Source: Fibrobacter succinogenes (GTDB lineage Bacteria; Fibrobacterota; Fibrobacteria; Fibrobacterales; Fibrobacteraceae). From it: a stretch of 45,964 nt of DNA. Shown here piece by piece: positions 25,958-33,514 of this stretch. The notes under the pieces were generated by a model. It was given only the letters and a program-made list of their open reading frames with translations, did no database searches and was not told the origin of the DNA. How positions within the stretch are numbered: position 1 is the first letter of the stretch; each line of letters begins with the position of its first letter. The stretch is taken from contig CACWNW010000018.1 in NCBI GenBank assembly GCA_902762305.1, positions 1-45,964 of the forward strand. The letters are read 5' to 3'. A program made the translations under genes and the position numbers.

Positions 25958-27724
25958 ATGACCCCCTCCGCATTCAAAATCATCCCCTGCCTCGCAGGCC
26001 TTACCCTAGGCTCGCTACTTTTCACCGCCTGCGGTGATGACGATAGTTTCTCCCCGATCGCAAAGGACCGCGGGTATGACTATGCCTACACATCGGCAAA
26101 GGACTTGTCGAAAACGCCATGTGATTCGATGCGCAAAGGCCGCGAAGCCGTTATCGGCCGCGATAAAGACCTCTATGAGTGCATTTTTGACGAACAGGAT
26201 TCCGTCTACCTCTGGGCGAGCGAAGACGACACCCTCACCGCTACCGGCAAGGAGTTCGTGCGCGAGGACGGACCCAGCAGTTCTGAAGATGAGGACGAAT
26301 CCAGCAGTTCTGAAGACGACGACAACTCCAGCAGTTCGCAGTCATCCTCGAGTTACAGTTCTTCAAACAGCCGCTCGTCATCGAGCAGCTCCTCAAGCAG
26401 CAGTTCATCCAGCAGTAATTCCTCGAGCAGCAGCTCCGAAGACACCAAGGAATCGCATTTCAACCCGAACATCACATACGGAACAATGAAGGACCCGCGC
26501 GACAACAAGACCTACAGAACCGTTGTTGTCAATGGAGTCACCTGGATGGCCGAAAACCTGAACTACGAAGGCCACACCATAGGGAAATCCAACTGCTACG
26601 ATGACAAAGCCAGCAATTGCGAACTGTACGGTCGCCTATACAGCCGCGATGCAACAATGAACGACAGCAGATGCAAATACAAAAGCAGCTGCGATTTGGG
26701 TGAAGGCCCCATACAGGGAGTCTGTCCCGATGGCTGGCATATCCCGACGAAAAAAGAAGTACAGAACCTGTTGGACTACGCCAGTTCTGCATCGGCACTG
26801 AGATCGGCAAGTGCGGCTTGGAGCAATCCGGGTGTCGACTCTTATGGACTCTCCTTCGTGGGAGCCGGAAACTGGGATTCCTATGACGGATACGAGGACA
26901 TGCAGTCCTATGAAGTCATGTGGCTTTACACACCGAGTTCTTACCAGTATTTCCTCCTGGTATCATCTACTGCAGAAGTCTGGGACCATTCTTCGAGCGA
27001 ATACTACGGTACAGTCCGCTGCATAGAGGGCGAAGCGGTTCTTCCCTCGTCCAGTTCGTCGAGTTCCAGTTCATCGAGTTCCAGTTCGTCGAGCAGTTCC
27101 TCAAGACCCGAACCCCTCCTGGAAGCCGGCACGCAGTTCAACCCGAACATCACATACGGCACCATGACAGACTCGCGTGACAGCAAGACATACAAGACCG
27201 TAAAAATCGGAAACAAGACATGGATGGCAGAAAACCTCAACTACGCCGGCAACAAAATAGGGCTATCCTTCTGCTTCAACGACGAAGACCATTTCTGCGA
27301 TGTTTACGGCCGCCTGTACAGCCGCGATGCGGCAATGAATGACGGCGGGTGCAACATAACCAGTTGCGACCTAGGCGATGCTCCCATACAGGGCATATGC
27401 CCCGACGGCTGGCATATTCCGTCAGAATCCGAAATGTTAAACCTGTTAAGCCTTGCGGGCAATAATGCCCTGCCGCTGATATCGGCAAAGAGCTGGAAAG
27501 GGTCTATTGCAGAGGAAAGCAACAGTCTTGGGCTATCCCTGATCGGGGCCGGAGACTACGACTCTAGTAAGCATTTCGAGCACCTCGGCGAAGATGCTTT
27601 CGTATGGGTTTATAACGAAGGCAAACAGACTTATTTATTAATCCGAGTCTCCGATAACCATGCAGCGGTCTTTGAGTATATCGCCACTCAAATGCACATC
27701 AGCGTACGCTGCGTGAAAAACTAA
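25958..27724 (+). CDS. FISUMP-domain surface lipoprotein with two repeats and polyserine linkers
   Basis: A 588-residue lipoprotein. The lipobox is LFTAC with Cys25. An N-terminal region of about 80 residues leads into an acidic/Ser linker (SSSSEDEDESSSSEDDD) and a nearly pure Ser stretch, then FISUMP repeat 1 (ITYGTMKDPRDNKTYRTVVV, TWMAENLNY, CPDGWHIP, GTVRCIEG). A second polyserine linker is followed by repeat 2 (ITYGTMTDSRDSKTYKTVKI, CPDGWHIP, SVRCVKN). The two repeats share long identical stretches, so they arose by internal duplication. The role is unknown; surface binding is inferred. RBS AAGGAG lies six bases upstream of the ATG, and an intrinsic terminator follows 22 nt after the stop. 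Confidence 0.93.
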   Translation: MTPSAFKIIPCLAGLTLGSLLFTACGDDDSFSPIAKDRGYDYAYTSAKDLSKTPCDSMRKGREAVIGRDKDLYECIFDEQDSVYLWASEDDTLTATGKEFVREDGPSSSEDEDESSSSEDDDNSSSSQSSSSYSSSNSRSSSSSSSSSSSSSSNSSSSSSEDTKESHFNPNITYGTMKDPRDNKTYRTVVVNGVTWMAENLNYEGHTIGKSNCYDDKASNCELYGRLYSRDATMNDSRCKYKSSCDLGEGPIQGVCPDGWHIPTKKEVQNLLDYASSASALRSASAAWSNPGVDSYGLSFVGAGNWDSYDGYEDMQSYEVMWLYTPSSYQYFLLVSSTAEVWDHSSSEYYGTVRCIEGEAVLPSSSSSSSSSSSSSSSSSSSRPEPLLEAGTQFNPNITYGTMTDSRDSKTYKTVKIGNKTWMAENLNYAGNKIGLSFCFNDEDHFCDVYGRLYSRDAAMNDGGCNITSCDLGDAPIQGICPDGWHIPSESEMLNLLSLAGNNALPLISAKSWKGSIAEESNSLGLSLIGAGDYDSSKHFEHLGEDAFVWVYNEGKQTYLLIRVSDNHAAVFEYIATQMHISVRCVKN

Positions 27725-27746
27725 ATCACATCAGTTAAGAATATGG

Positions 27747-27773
27747 TCCGGCGGGTATAACGCCGGATTTTTT
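27747..27773 (+). terminator. Intrinsic terminator after the second FISUMP gene
   Basis: TCCGGCG, loop GGTATAA and CGCCGGA form a perfect 7-bp stem followed by TTTTTT. Confidence 0.92.
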
Positions 27774-27819
27774 GTATACTCGCCGATTTAAACGCGCCGG
27801 TTTGAATGCGCCGGACTTT

Positions 27820-28944
27820 TTAATTTTTCTCGAATTCCAGGATGTCGGCCTGCACGGTGACATCGTCGGGGAAGTACTTCTGTGCGATCCGCAGCAGGCG
27901 TAGTGCCTCGTCATCACGCTTTTCGGCATGGGCATCGTAGGCCATGTTCTTGAAGCCGAAAACGGATTCCGCATTGCCCTGCTTCGCGGCAAGCTCGTAC
28001 GCAGATTCGGCGCGGTCGTAGAACTTCGCGTCGTAGGCAAGGTTCCCGAGAAATATGGCCGCATCGCTGAAGTCAGGCTTGATTTGCACCAGGTTGTTGA
28101 GTACGTCCATCGCGACAAACGGCTTGTTGTCATCGGCAAGGACATCCGCAAGCTTGTACATGGTGGCCGTATCGTCGGGGCGAACGCCCAGCGCCTCGCG
28201 GTAGGCGCCGGCGCTCTCTTCCAGTTGCTTGTTCAGGCGGTACACGTCGCCGAGATACACCAAGAAATCCACCTCATCCGGGTGCATGGCATAACCTTCG
28301 CGAACTACGGCTACGGCGCGCTCGAAATCGTTCAGCGCGATGTTCGCTTCCGAAAGCTGGTAGACAATGCTTATGTCATCCTTGTCGAGCTGGTAGGCCT
28401 TCTCGATGGCGCGCAGCGCGCCGACCGCGTCGCCGGTTTTACCGTAGGCTTCGCCGAGGTAAAGCCAGCCGGAAACGTTTTCCGGCTCCAGTTTCAGCGC
28501 GCGGTGGTACGCCGCCACGCATTCCGGGTACTGGCGCAGCCTAAAATACACGCTCGCCATGTTGAAAAGCGCCGGCGAGAACTTCCCGCTCGAATAATCT
28601 ACCGCCTTGCGGTACGTGGCGGCCGCCTCGGGAAACATGCCGCTCTGGTAATAACTGTTCGCAATGTTGAAACTGGTGGCGACGGGGTCCGCGCCTCTAG
28701 ATTCCGCCTTGCGGTAGAGCGTGATGGCCTGCTTGAATTTGCCATCGCGGTAGAGGGCGTTCGCGCGTTCCATCAGGTCGTACGCGCTTTGTGCAGCAAA
28801 AGAGGGCGTCGCGATAAGGATAGCGAACAACAGGGCACAGCGGGCAACGAGACTACGAGAATTATAGGCAGCGAGATGCCCACGCAAGCCTCGTCTCAAT
28901 TCATAAAAAATATTTATCAATTTGAACAAATTCATAAATTCCAT
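27820..28944 (-). CDS. TPR protein of the TonB2-type energy transduction operon
   Basis: A 374-residue exported tetratricopeptide-repeat protein. A hydrophobic signal (CALLFAILIATPSFA, about 36-50) precedes roughly seven to eight TPR units, for example YDLMERANALYRDGKFKQAI, PVATSFNIANSYYQSGMFPE, VSGWLYLGEAYGKTGDAVGA and VDFLVYLGDVYRLNKQ. It is probably periplasmic. It is the last gene of the order DUF3450-TtpC-ExbB-ExbD-TonB-TPR, the same order as the TonB2 locus of Vibrio cholerae, where a TPR protein also closes the cluster. The chosen ATG 28944 is preceded by GAAGGATCTA, a Shine-Dalgarno supplied by the dispersed CCTTCG..AGGATGAC repeat. Confidence 0.88.
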   Translation of the reverse strand: MEFMNLFKLINIFYELRRGLRGHLAAYNSRSLVARCALLFAILIATPSFAAQSAYDLMERANALYRDGKFKQAITLYRKAESRGADPVATSFNIANSYYQSGMFPEAAATYRKAVDYSSGKFSPALFNMASVYFRLRQYPECVAAYHRALKLEPENVSGWLYLGEAYGKTGDAVGALRAIEKAYQLDKDDISIVYQLSEANIALNDFERAVAVVREGYAMHPDEVDFLVYLGDVYRLNKQLEESAGAYREALGVRPDDTATMYKLADVLADDNKPFVAMDVLNNLVQIKPDFSDAAIFLGNLAYDAKFYDRAESAYELAAKQGNAESVFGFKNMAYDAHAEKRDDEALRLLRIAQKYFPDDVTVQADILEFEKN

Positions 28945-28946
28945 TA

Positions 28947-28988
28947 GATCCTTCGACTACGTCACTTCGTGACTCCGCTCAGGATGAC
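28947..28988. repeat. Dispersed palindromic repeat (GATCCTTCG..CTCAGGATGAC)
   Basis: This copy has a longer centre (ACTACGTCACTTCGTGACTC) than the copies at 29723-29748 and 37207-37232. The centre is itself palindromic (GTCACTTCGTGAC). It lies immediately upstream of the TPR gene and its GAAGGA provides the RBS. Low-complexity CATTCCACA-type sequence follows to 29053. Confidence 0.75.
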
Positions 28989-29053
28989 ACCATACATTAC
29001 TTTCCATTCCACACTTCGCACTTCACATTCCACATTACACACTACACATCGCA
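28989..29053. repeat. Low-complexity CACATTCCACA-type tract
   Basis: A degenerate tandem of 8-11-nt units (ACATTCCACA, CACTTCACA, CATTACACA) fills the gap between the tonB stop and the TPR gene. The unit recurs at 29766-29800 in the next gap of the same operon. Confidence 0.6.
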
Positions 29054-29701
29054 TCAGTCCCTGAACTTCACCTCGAACGGCTGTTCCATTCCGCAGAAGG
29101 GCACTGCCTTGCCCGCCTTTTCTGCAGGAGCGAACGTCATACGGCCAAGGGCTTCGCGGCCGGCGGCGGCCAGCCCGGAACCCGCGGGCGATTCCTCTAT
29201 AACCTTGATATCGTACGCCTTGCCGCTCACGTCCACACAGAAGGAGAGGCGAAGGGTCGCATCGATTTCGTTGTCCCTGATTTTCGCCGGCACCTGGAAA
29301 TTGGGCATCGTGCGGCTTTCGGGCTTCTTGTCGACATCGCCCTTTTCCGTCGAGAGCGCACCGCCGCGGAAATCGGCCACCAGTTCCTCGTTGATAGCCG
29401 CACCCGCGGTACCCGAAGCGGTCCCCAGGTTCATCGCGAGCCTAGGCCCGGCCTTGGGCGAACGGGAATTGGACTTCTGGCGGTTCGGCTTGCGCGCCGG
29501 CTTTTTCTTCTCGATCTTCTTCTCGACTTCCTCGACCTTCTTGACGGCAATCTCGGTCTTCGTGTACTTCTTCTCGTGGAAAACCTTCCCCGTCAAGAAG
29601 AGGTTCGCCATCGTCACGGAGAACACGAGGACAGCGCTCGCAAGGATAGCCGCAAGCAGGATCGTGAAACGCTTCACAAGTTTTTTTAACAGTCGAAACA
29701 T
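29054..29701 (-). CDS. tonB: TonB-family energy transducer
   Basis: A 215-residue protein anchored by one N-terminal membrane helix (about 13-37). A Lys/Glu-rich periplasmic linker follows (AVKKVEEVEKKIEKKKPARK), then a C-terminal TonB-like domain in which IDATLRLSFCVDVSGKAYDIKVIEESPAG..ALGRMTFAPAEKAGKAV matches the usual beta-alpha-beta pattern ending in W/F-P-A. It couples the ExbB/ExbD proton motor to outer-membrane receptors. The order exbB-exbD-tonB-TPR supports the assignment. ATG 29701 lacks a close RBS. Confidence 0.88.
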   Translation of the reverse strand: MFRLLKKLVKRFTILLAAILASAVLVFSVTMANLFLTGKVFHEKKYTKTEIAVKKVEEVEKKIEKKKPARKPNRQKSNSRSPKAGPRLAMNLGTASGTAGAAINEELVADFRGGALSTEKGDVDKKPESRTMPNFQVPAKIRDNEIDATLRLSFCVDVSGKAYDIKVIEESPAGSGLAAAGREALGRMTFAPAEKAGKAVPFCGMEQPFEVKFRD

Positions 29702-29722
29702 ATATCAATTCTATTCAGGTTT

Positions 29723-29748
29723 GGATCCTTCGCTCTGCTCAGGATGAC
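29723..29748. repeat. Dispersed palindromic repeat copy (GGATCCTTCG..CAGGATGAC)
   Basis: GGATCCTTCGCTCTGCTC followed by AGGATGAC matches 37207-37232 at 24 of 26 positions. It lies between tonB and exbD. Confidence 0.75.
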
Positions 29749-29750
29749 AC

Positions 29751-29862
29751 AGCAAAATATTCCGCATCTCACACTCCACATTCCACACTCCACATCATCA
29801 ATCATCAACCATCAATCACCAACTATCAATCATCCATTATCAATCATCAATTATCAATTACT
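29751..29862. repeat. Low-complexity ATCAATCATC tract between exbD and tonB
   Basis: The left part holds CACTCCACATTCC units and the right part holds about ten degenerate ATCAATCATC/ATCAACC/ATCACCAACT units. It looks like a slippage-prone tandem rather than a CRISPR, as there are no fixed-length repeats or spacers. Confidence 0.65.
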
Positions 29863-30262
29863 CCGCCTGCGCCGCAATCGAGACCTTCTTCACGCCCGCC
29901 AAGTTGCACATGTCTATCACCTGCACGAGCACGCCCGTTTCGGCACCCTTGTCCGCAATCACCACGGCTTCCCTGTCGGGTGCCTTCGCAAGCGACTGCT
30001 TCAATATATCCTGAAGGCTAGCCATATCCACCTGGCGCTCGTTTATATGCACCGTCCCTTCGCGCGTGATGGCGATGAGCAGGTTTTCCTTTTCGAGCTG
30101 GCTTGCGGACTGGGCCTGCGGCTTGGTCACGTCGACACCCGTCTCGCGCGTAAACGAAGACGTCACCACGAAAAAGATGAGCAAGATGAACACGATGTCC
30201 ATCAGCGGGCCCATCTCGATGCCCATATCCTTCTGTTTTCTCTTCGGCAAGTTGAATTCCAT
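29858..30262 (-). CDS. exbD: ExbD biopolymer transport protein
   Basis: A 134-residue membrane protein of the ExbD/TolR family, the proton-channel partner of ExbB. The conserved membrane segment MGPLMDIVFILLIFFVVTSSF carries the essential Asp (D in LMDIVF), followed by a periplasmic domain (LAKAPDREAVVIADKGAETGVLVQVIDM). ATG 30262 is preferred over ATG 30274, because the former has GAAGG with ideal spacing, while at 30274 AAGG abuts the ATG. It is 52 nt downstream of exbB in the same operon. Confidence 0.93.
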   Translation of the reverse strand: MEFNLPKRKQKDMGIEMGPLMDIVFILLIFFVVTSSFTRETGVDVTKPQAQSASQLEKENLLIAITREGTVHINERQVDMASLQDILKQSLAKAPDREAVVIADKGAETGVLVQVIDMCNLAGVKKVSIAAQAE

Positions 30263-30314
30263 ATGAACCTTCATCCTTCGATTGCCTGGGCCCTAGAGGC
30301 CCCGCAAAGACGTA

Positions 30315-30998
30315 TTAGCCTTCCACCTTTTCCACAAAATAGTTTTCGATTACGGTCGCGCCCAGTTCCATCTTCTGGCGCAGAATTTCCACACGCTCGT
30401 CCAGGCGCTGCTTCAGGAGCGTAAGCGGGAACGCCACCAGGAGCCCGCTCTGCGTCGAAATCAGCGCTTCCGAGATGCCGTCGGCCATGAGCACCGGGTT
30501 CTGGTTCCCGTACAGGGTAATCACCTCGAAGGTCGACACCATACCCGTCACCGTGCCGAGGAGCCCGAGCAGCGGTGCGGCAGAAGCCATCACCGAAATC
30601 ACGTGGTTACCCTGTTCCATGTAACGCACCGTCTTCGCAAGGCGCACCTGCATGTAGTCGCGGAATCCGGCGGGGTTCTCTTGCGCCACCTCGATAGCGT
30701 AGCAGAGTTCCCGCGACAGGAGCCCGCCACGCTTGCGCAAGCGGCGCAGCGCCTTCGTCACGCTCGGCTCTTCGCCGTTCTTCTCGTATTCCTCGTTTCC
30801 GCCGTTCAGGTCCAGGCGCATGCGCTTGATGACCCTGTGGATATCCTTGCGGAAAAAGTCGCGGCCGATGCGGAACCAGCTAGAGAACAGGAAGTAGAAT
30901 CCGATGACACCCGCAATGAGAATCGGGAGCATCACAACGCCGCCCGCCTCGTACGTGTTCCTCAGGGATTCGACAAATATGTAGAACGAGTTGGACAT
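30315..30998 (-). CDS. exbB: ExbB/TolQ-type proton channel protein
   Basis: A 227-residue MotA/TolQ/ExbB protein. It has one N-terminal membrane helix (VVMLPILIAGVIGFYFLFSSW), a cytoplasmic loop and two C-terminal helices (ISVMASAAPLLGLLGTVTGMVSTFEVI and GISEALISTQSGLLVAFPLTLL) containing the family motif GLLGTVTGM. Together with ExbD it uses the proton gradient to energise TonB. It is separated from the upstream ttpC-like gene by 7 nt. Confidence 0.94.
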   Translation of the reverse strand: MSNSFYIFVESLRNTYEAGGVVMLPILIAGVIGFYFLFSSWFRIGRDFFRKDIHRVIKRMRLDLNGGNEEYEKNGEEPSVTKALRRLRKRGGLLSRELCYAIEVAQENPAGFRDYMQVRLAKTVRYMEQGNHVISVMASAAPLLGLLGTVTGMVSTFEVITLYGNQNPVLMADGISEALISTQSGLLVAFPLTLLKQRLDERVEILRQKMELGATVIENYFVEKVEG

Positions 30999-31005
30999 GC
31001 CCGAA

Positions 31006-32583
31006 CTACGACTCCTTCCCGAAAATTCTGTTCATGAGCGCCGTGCTCTGCACATACATTTCGCTTGTAACCTTCTCAATCTTTTCGCTCAAGAGCCCAT
31101 GCAGGATCATCACGGGGATAGCGATGACAAGGCCCGTTTCCGTTGTCACGAGCGCTTCGGAAATACCGCCGGCCAGCACGCGGGCGTCGTTCGTGCCCAC
31201 CTCGGTAATGACGGTGAACAGCGTGATGATACCCGTCACCGTACCCAAGAGGCCGAGAAGCGGGGCGATAGTACCCATGGCGGCAAGGAGCCCCATGCGG
31301 CGATCCAGCTTAGGCTGCTCGCGGAGGAGAGCTTCTTGCAGGGAGCGTTCCGCATCTTCACGTGTTTCGCGGGCGCGGTTCAGCACCGCAAACAGCACCA
31401 TCGAAAGGCTCGTTTCCTTCTTGAGGCAAAGGTTCGCGGCATCTTCGTACTTGGTTTCCTTCACGAGCTTTCCGAGTTTCCTGATGAAGCGGCGGCTCAA
31501 GTGCCCGCGGTAAGAGAGCACGAGGAAGCGTTCCAGGCAAAGCAGCAATGCAAATATCGCGACAAGGGCCAGCGGGTACATCACGATTCCGCCCTTCTTG
31601 AAGAACGCTTGGAATTCCTCGGTCCAGGTCAGTTCCTTCGTGTCGGTAATCGCGTTCTTGATGGCCTTGTTCTGCAGCACATCCAGCGGGATGCTCACGA
31701 CGGCAGATACCGCGGCAGGTGCGCTGCTGGAATCCTGCGAGGAATCAGCCGGAGCGGCAACGCTTGCAGAAGCCTGCTTCACAGCCTGCTTCACGCCCGT
31801 CGCCATTTCGGGAGGAAGCGTCGAATTCCATTCGAACACCTTGCCCTGCAATGCGCCAGAGCGCAAGAGAGCCTGCACTTCACCGTTATCCGCAGCGACT
31901 TCGCCCAGGAACACCGTACCCAGACGCAGGCGTTCCACATTCACGTCGGGGCGGTTGCCCACCTGGGATATTTCGCGGCCAACAGACTGCGTGTAGGTCA
32001 GTTCATGGCGCAACAGCAAGTCCGCCAAGTAACCGCGGGCAGCACCCAGCGTATTCGGGACCTTCTTTTCCGTCTCGTCAGAAGCTTGTTTCAGGCGCAA
32101 CAGGCGACCGTTCATGCCTACGGGATAGTCACCCGTGACTTCACCGAGCGTCTTGTCGATAGAAAGCTTCACCTGCGTATTGAGAGCATCGTAGGCGCTC
32201 TCCTCGCTCTTCGCATTTTCTTCGGCCTCGCTGGTCACGTTCCGGCTCGCCATGACTTCTTCGTTCACGCGGCCCAGATCCGTCGAGAGCTTGGAATAGC
32301 GCCCGTCCAGTTCACGCGTTTCCGCCTGGTGTTCCTCGGTCAGCTGCGATTCGGCGTAACGCTTCTTCCAGTGTTCCGCTTCCAGCTTTTCGAGAGAATC
32401 GGCCTTCTGCAGGCGGATGCGGGTAAGCGTTTCCACTTCGCGCTGCAGCGTGCGCACTTCTTCCGTCTGCAGGGAATCCTTGATGCGTTCCTGGTCTTCG
32501 GCAGACTGCTTCTTTTCACCCGACGACCACGGCCATGCAAATGCAGATGTGGCACACAGAAGGATTGCTATTATCTTTTTCAC
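31006..32583 (-). CDS. TtpC-like MotA/TolQ/ExbB protein with periplasmic coiled coil
   Basis: A 525-residue inner-membrane protein. A signal peptide (IIAILLCATSAFAWPW) leads a long coiled-coil periplasmic region (about 25-240, SLQTEEVRTLQREVETLTRI..), then an ExbB-like channel part (helix at GIVMYPLALVAIFALLLCLE, then LAAMGTIAPLLGLLGTVTGIITLFTVI and GISEALVTTETGLVIAIPVMIL). This matches TtpC, the extra ExbB-like protein required by Vibrio TonB2 systems. The start codon is GTG 32583. It overlaps the TGA of the DUF3450 gene (GTGA), and a strong GGAGG RBS lies inside the upstream gene, so the two are translationally coupled. Confidence 0.9.
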   Translation of the reverse strand: MKKIIAILLCATSAFAWPWSSGEKKQSAEDQERIKDSLQTEEVRTLQREVETLTRIRLQKADSLEKLEAEHWKKRYAESQLTEEHQAETRELDGRYSKLSTDLGRVNEEVMASRNVTSEAEENAKSEESAYDALNTQVKLSIDKTLGEVTGDYPVGMNGRLLRLKQASDETEKKVPNTLGAARGYLADLLLRHELTYTQSVGREISQVGNRPDVNVERLRLGTVFLGEVAADNGEVQALLRSGALQGKVFEWNSTLPPEMATGVKQAVKQASASVAAPADSSQDSSSAPAAVSAVVSIPLDVLQNKAIKNAITDTKELTWTEEFQAFFKKGGIVMYPLALVAIFALLLCLERFLVLSYRGHLSRRFIRKLGKLVKETKYEDAANLCLKKETSLSMVLFAVLNRARETREDAERSLQEALLREQPKLDRRMGLLAAMGTIAPLLGLLGTVTGIITLFTVITEVGTNDARVLAGGISEALVTTETGLVIAIPVMILHGLLSEKIEKVTSEMYVQSTALMNRIFGKES

Positions 32584-33416
32584 TTTTCACCTCCCACCAC
32601 GGAAATGCTCACCGGCAATTTCACGACCTGGGGCGGCTTTTTCGCCTGCTTCACGTCTATCGCGAGTTTCACCGCGCTGCGTTCTTCCAAATTCAAATCC
32701 TCGTTCCATTCATAAACCACATTCCCGTTCTCGATACGGCGCACCAGGCAACCATAAACAGAGCCATTGTCATCGGAATAGACCATCCACTGGTTGCCGA
32801 TACGCAAAATCGAGGCATTAATGAGTTCGCCGTTCTTGCGCGTAAGCGGACTATTTATTATAGCGACTTCGTCACCGAACTTCGTCTCTTCGGCGATAAG
32901 CGACTTGAGACGGGAAAAGGCTTCTTCTTCGCTGGCGTTCCCGCTCTCGATATCGCGGGTAAGGGACTTCACGCGATCGAGGCGCGTTTCGCGTTCCCAG
33001 GGGACGGTCTGCGACACCTGCAATTCAAGCTGCTTGCTGATGGCGGCAAACGCCGAGCGCAGGGCCTTACGCTTCGCGGCAACATTCTCGCTCCTGTTCT
33101 TCGCGCGCGCCTGCTTGCTGCGTTCTTCTTGCAGCTGGCCCGCTACCGCATGAATCTTCATATTCAGGCTGTCGATTTCGGCACGACGACGGTCCTTGTC
33201 GGCCTTGTAGCGCTGCTGGAGCTTCTTGTAGCGGGAATCATCCGCCTTGAGCATCGAATCCGTAGCGACAATCTGCCGATTCAGTTTCTGAATCTCGGAA
33301 TTCAGTTTTTCCTTTTCGAGCTTGAGATCCTGAATTTCGGAAGTGCGGTCGGCAAAGGCCAATCCCGACATCACAAAGACCAGAAGCATGATGGGTAATA
33401 AATTCAATCTTTTCAT
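32580..33416 (-). CDS. DUF3450-family periplasmic coiled-coil protein, first gene of the TonB2-type operon
   Basis: A 278-residue exported protein. The signal peptide (LLPIMLLVFVMSGLAFA) is followed by a long coiled coil (about 20-115, LKLEKEKLNSEIQKLNRQIV) and a C-terminal domain (FGDEVAIINSPLTRKNGELINASILRIGNQWMVY). Length, coiled coil and genomic position match the DUF3450 proteins that open TonB2 clusters. ATG 33416 is chosen; a TTG four codons upstream is possible. The promoter element GTGACA-N11-TTCGGGTGTTT lies 40-70 nt upstream and is shared with the receptor operon at 37667. Confidence 0.88.
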   Translation of the reverse strand: MKRLNLLPIMLLVFVMSGLAFADRTSEIQDLKLEKEKLNSEIQKLNRQIVATDSMLKADDSRYKKLQQRYKADKDRRRAEIDSLNMKIHAVAGQLQEERSKQARAKNRSENVAAKRKALRSAFAAISKQLELQVSQTVPWERETRLDRVKSLTRDIESGNASEEEAFSRLKSLIAEETKFGDEVAIINSPLTRKNGELINASILRIGNQWMVYSDDNGSVYGCLVRRIENGNVVYEWNEDLNLEERSAVKLAIDVKQAKKPPQVVKLPVSISVVGGEK

Positions 33417-33456
33417 AAATATCCGCAATGGTTTGATTTCAAAACTACATTATTAA

Positions 33457-33484
33457 AACACCCGAACCCACAAAAAATGTCACC
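33457..33484 (-). promoter_or_regulatory. Shared promoter element upstream of the TonB2-type operon
   Basis: On the minus strand GTGACA, 11 nt, and TTCGGGTGTTT are followed by TAAT. The same blocks with the same spacing occur at 37719-37746 upstream of the TonB-dependent receptor. GTGACA could serve as a -35 box. Confidence 0.55.
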
Positions 33485-33514
33485 GTCCCGACGCAAAAAG
33501 AAGAGATTCGTAAC

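Noticed and set aside
28947-29053. A small peptide gene upstream of the TPR gene
   Set aside because: The sequence is a dispersed palindrome plus low-complexity units; no start with RBS leads into a frame of useful length.
29751-29862. Possible CRISPR-like array
   Set aside because: The units are short (8-11 nt), degenerate and directly abutting, with no constant-length spacers and no cas genes nearby.
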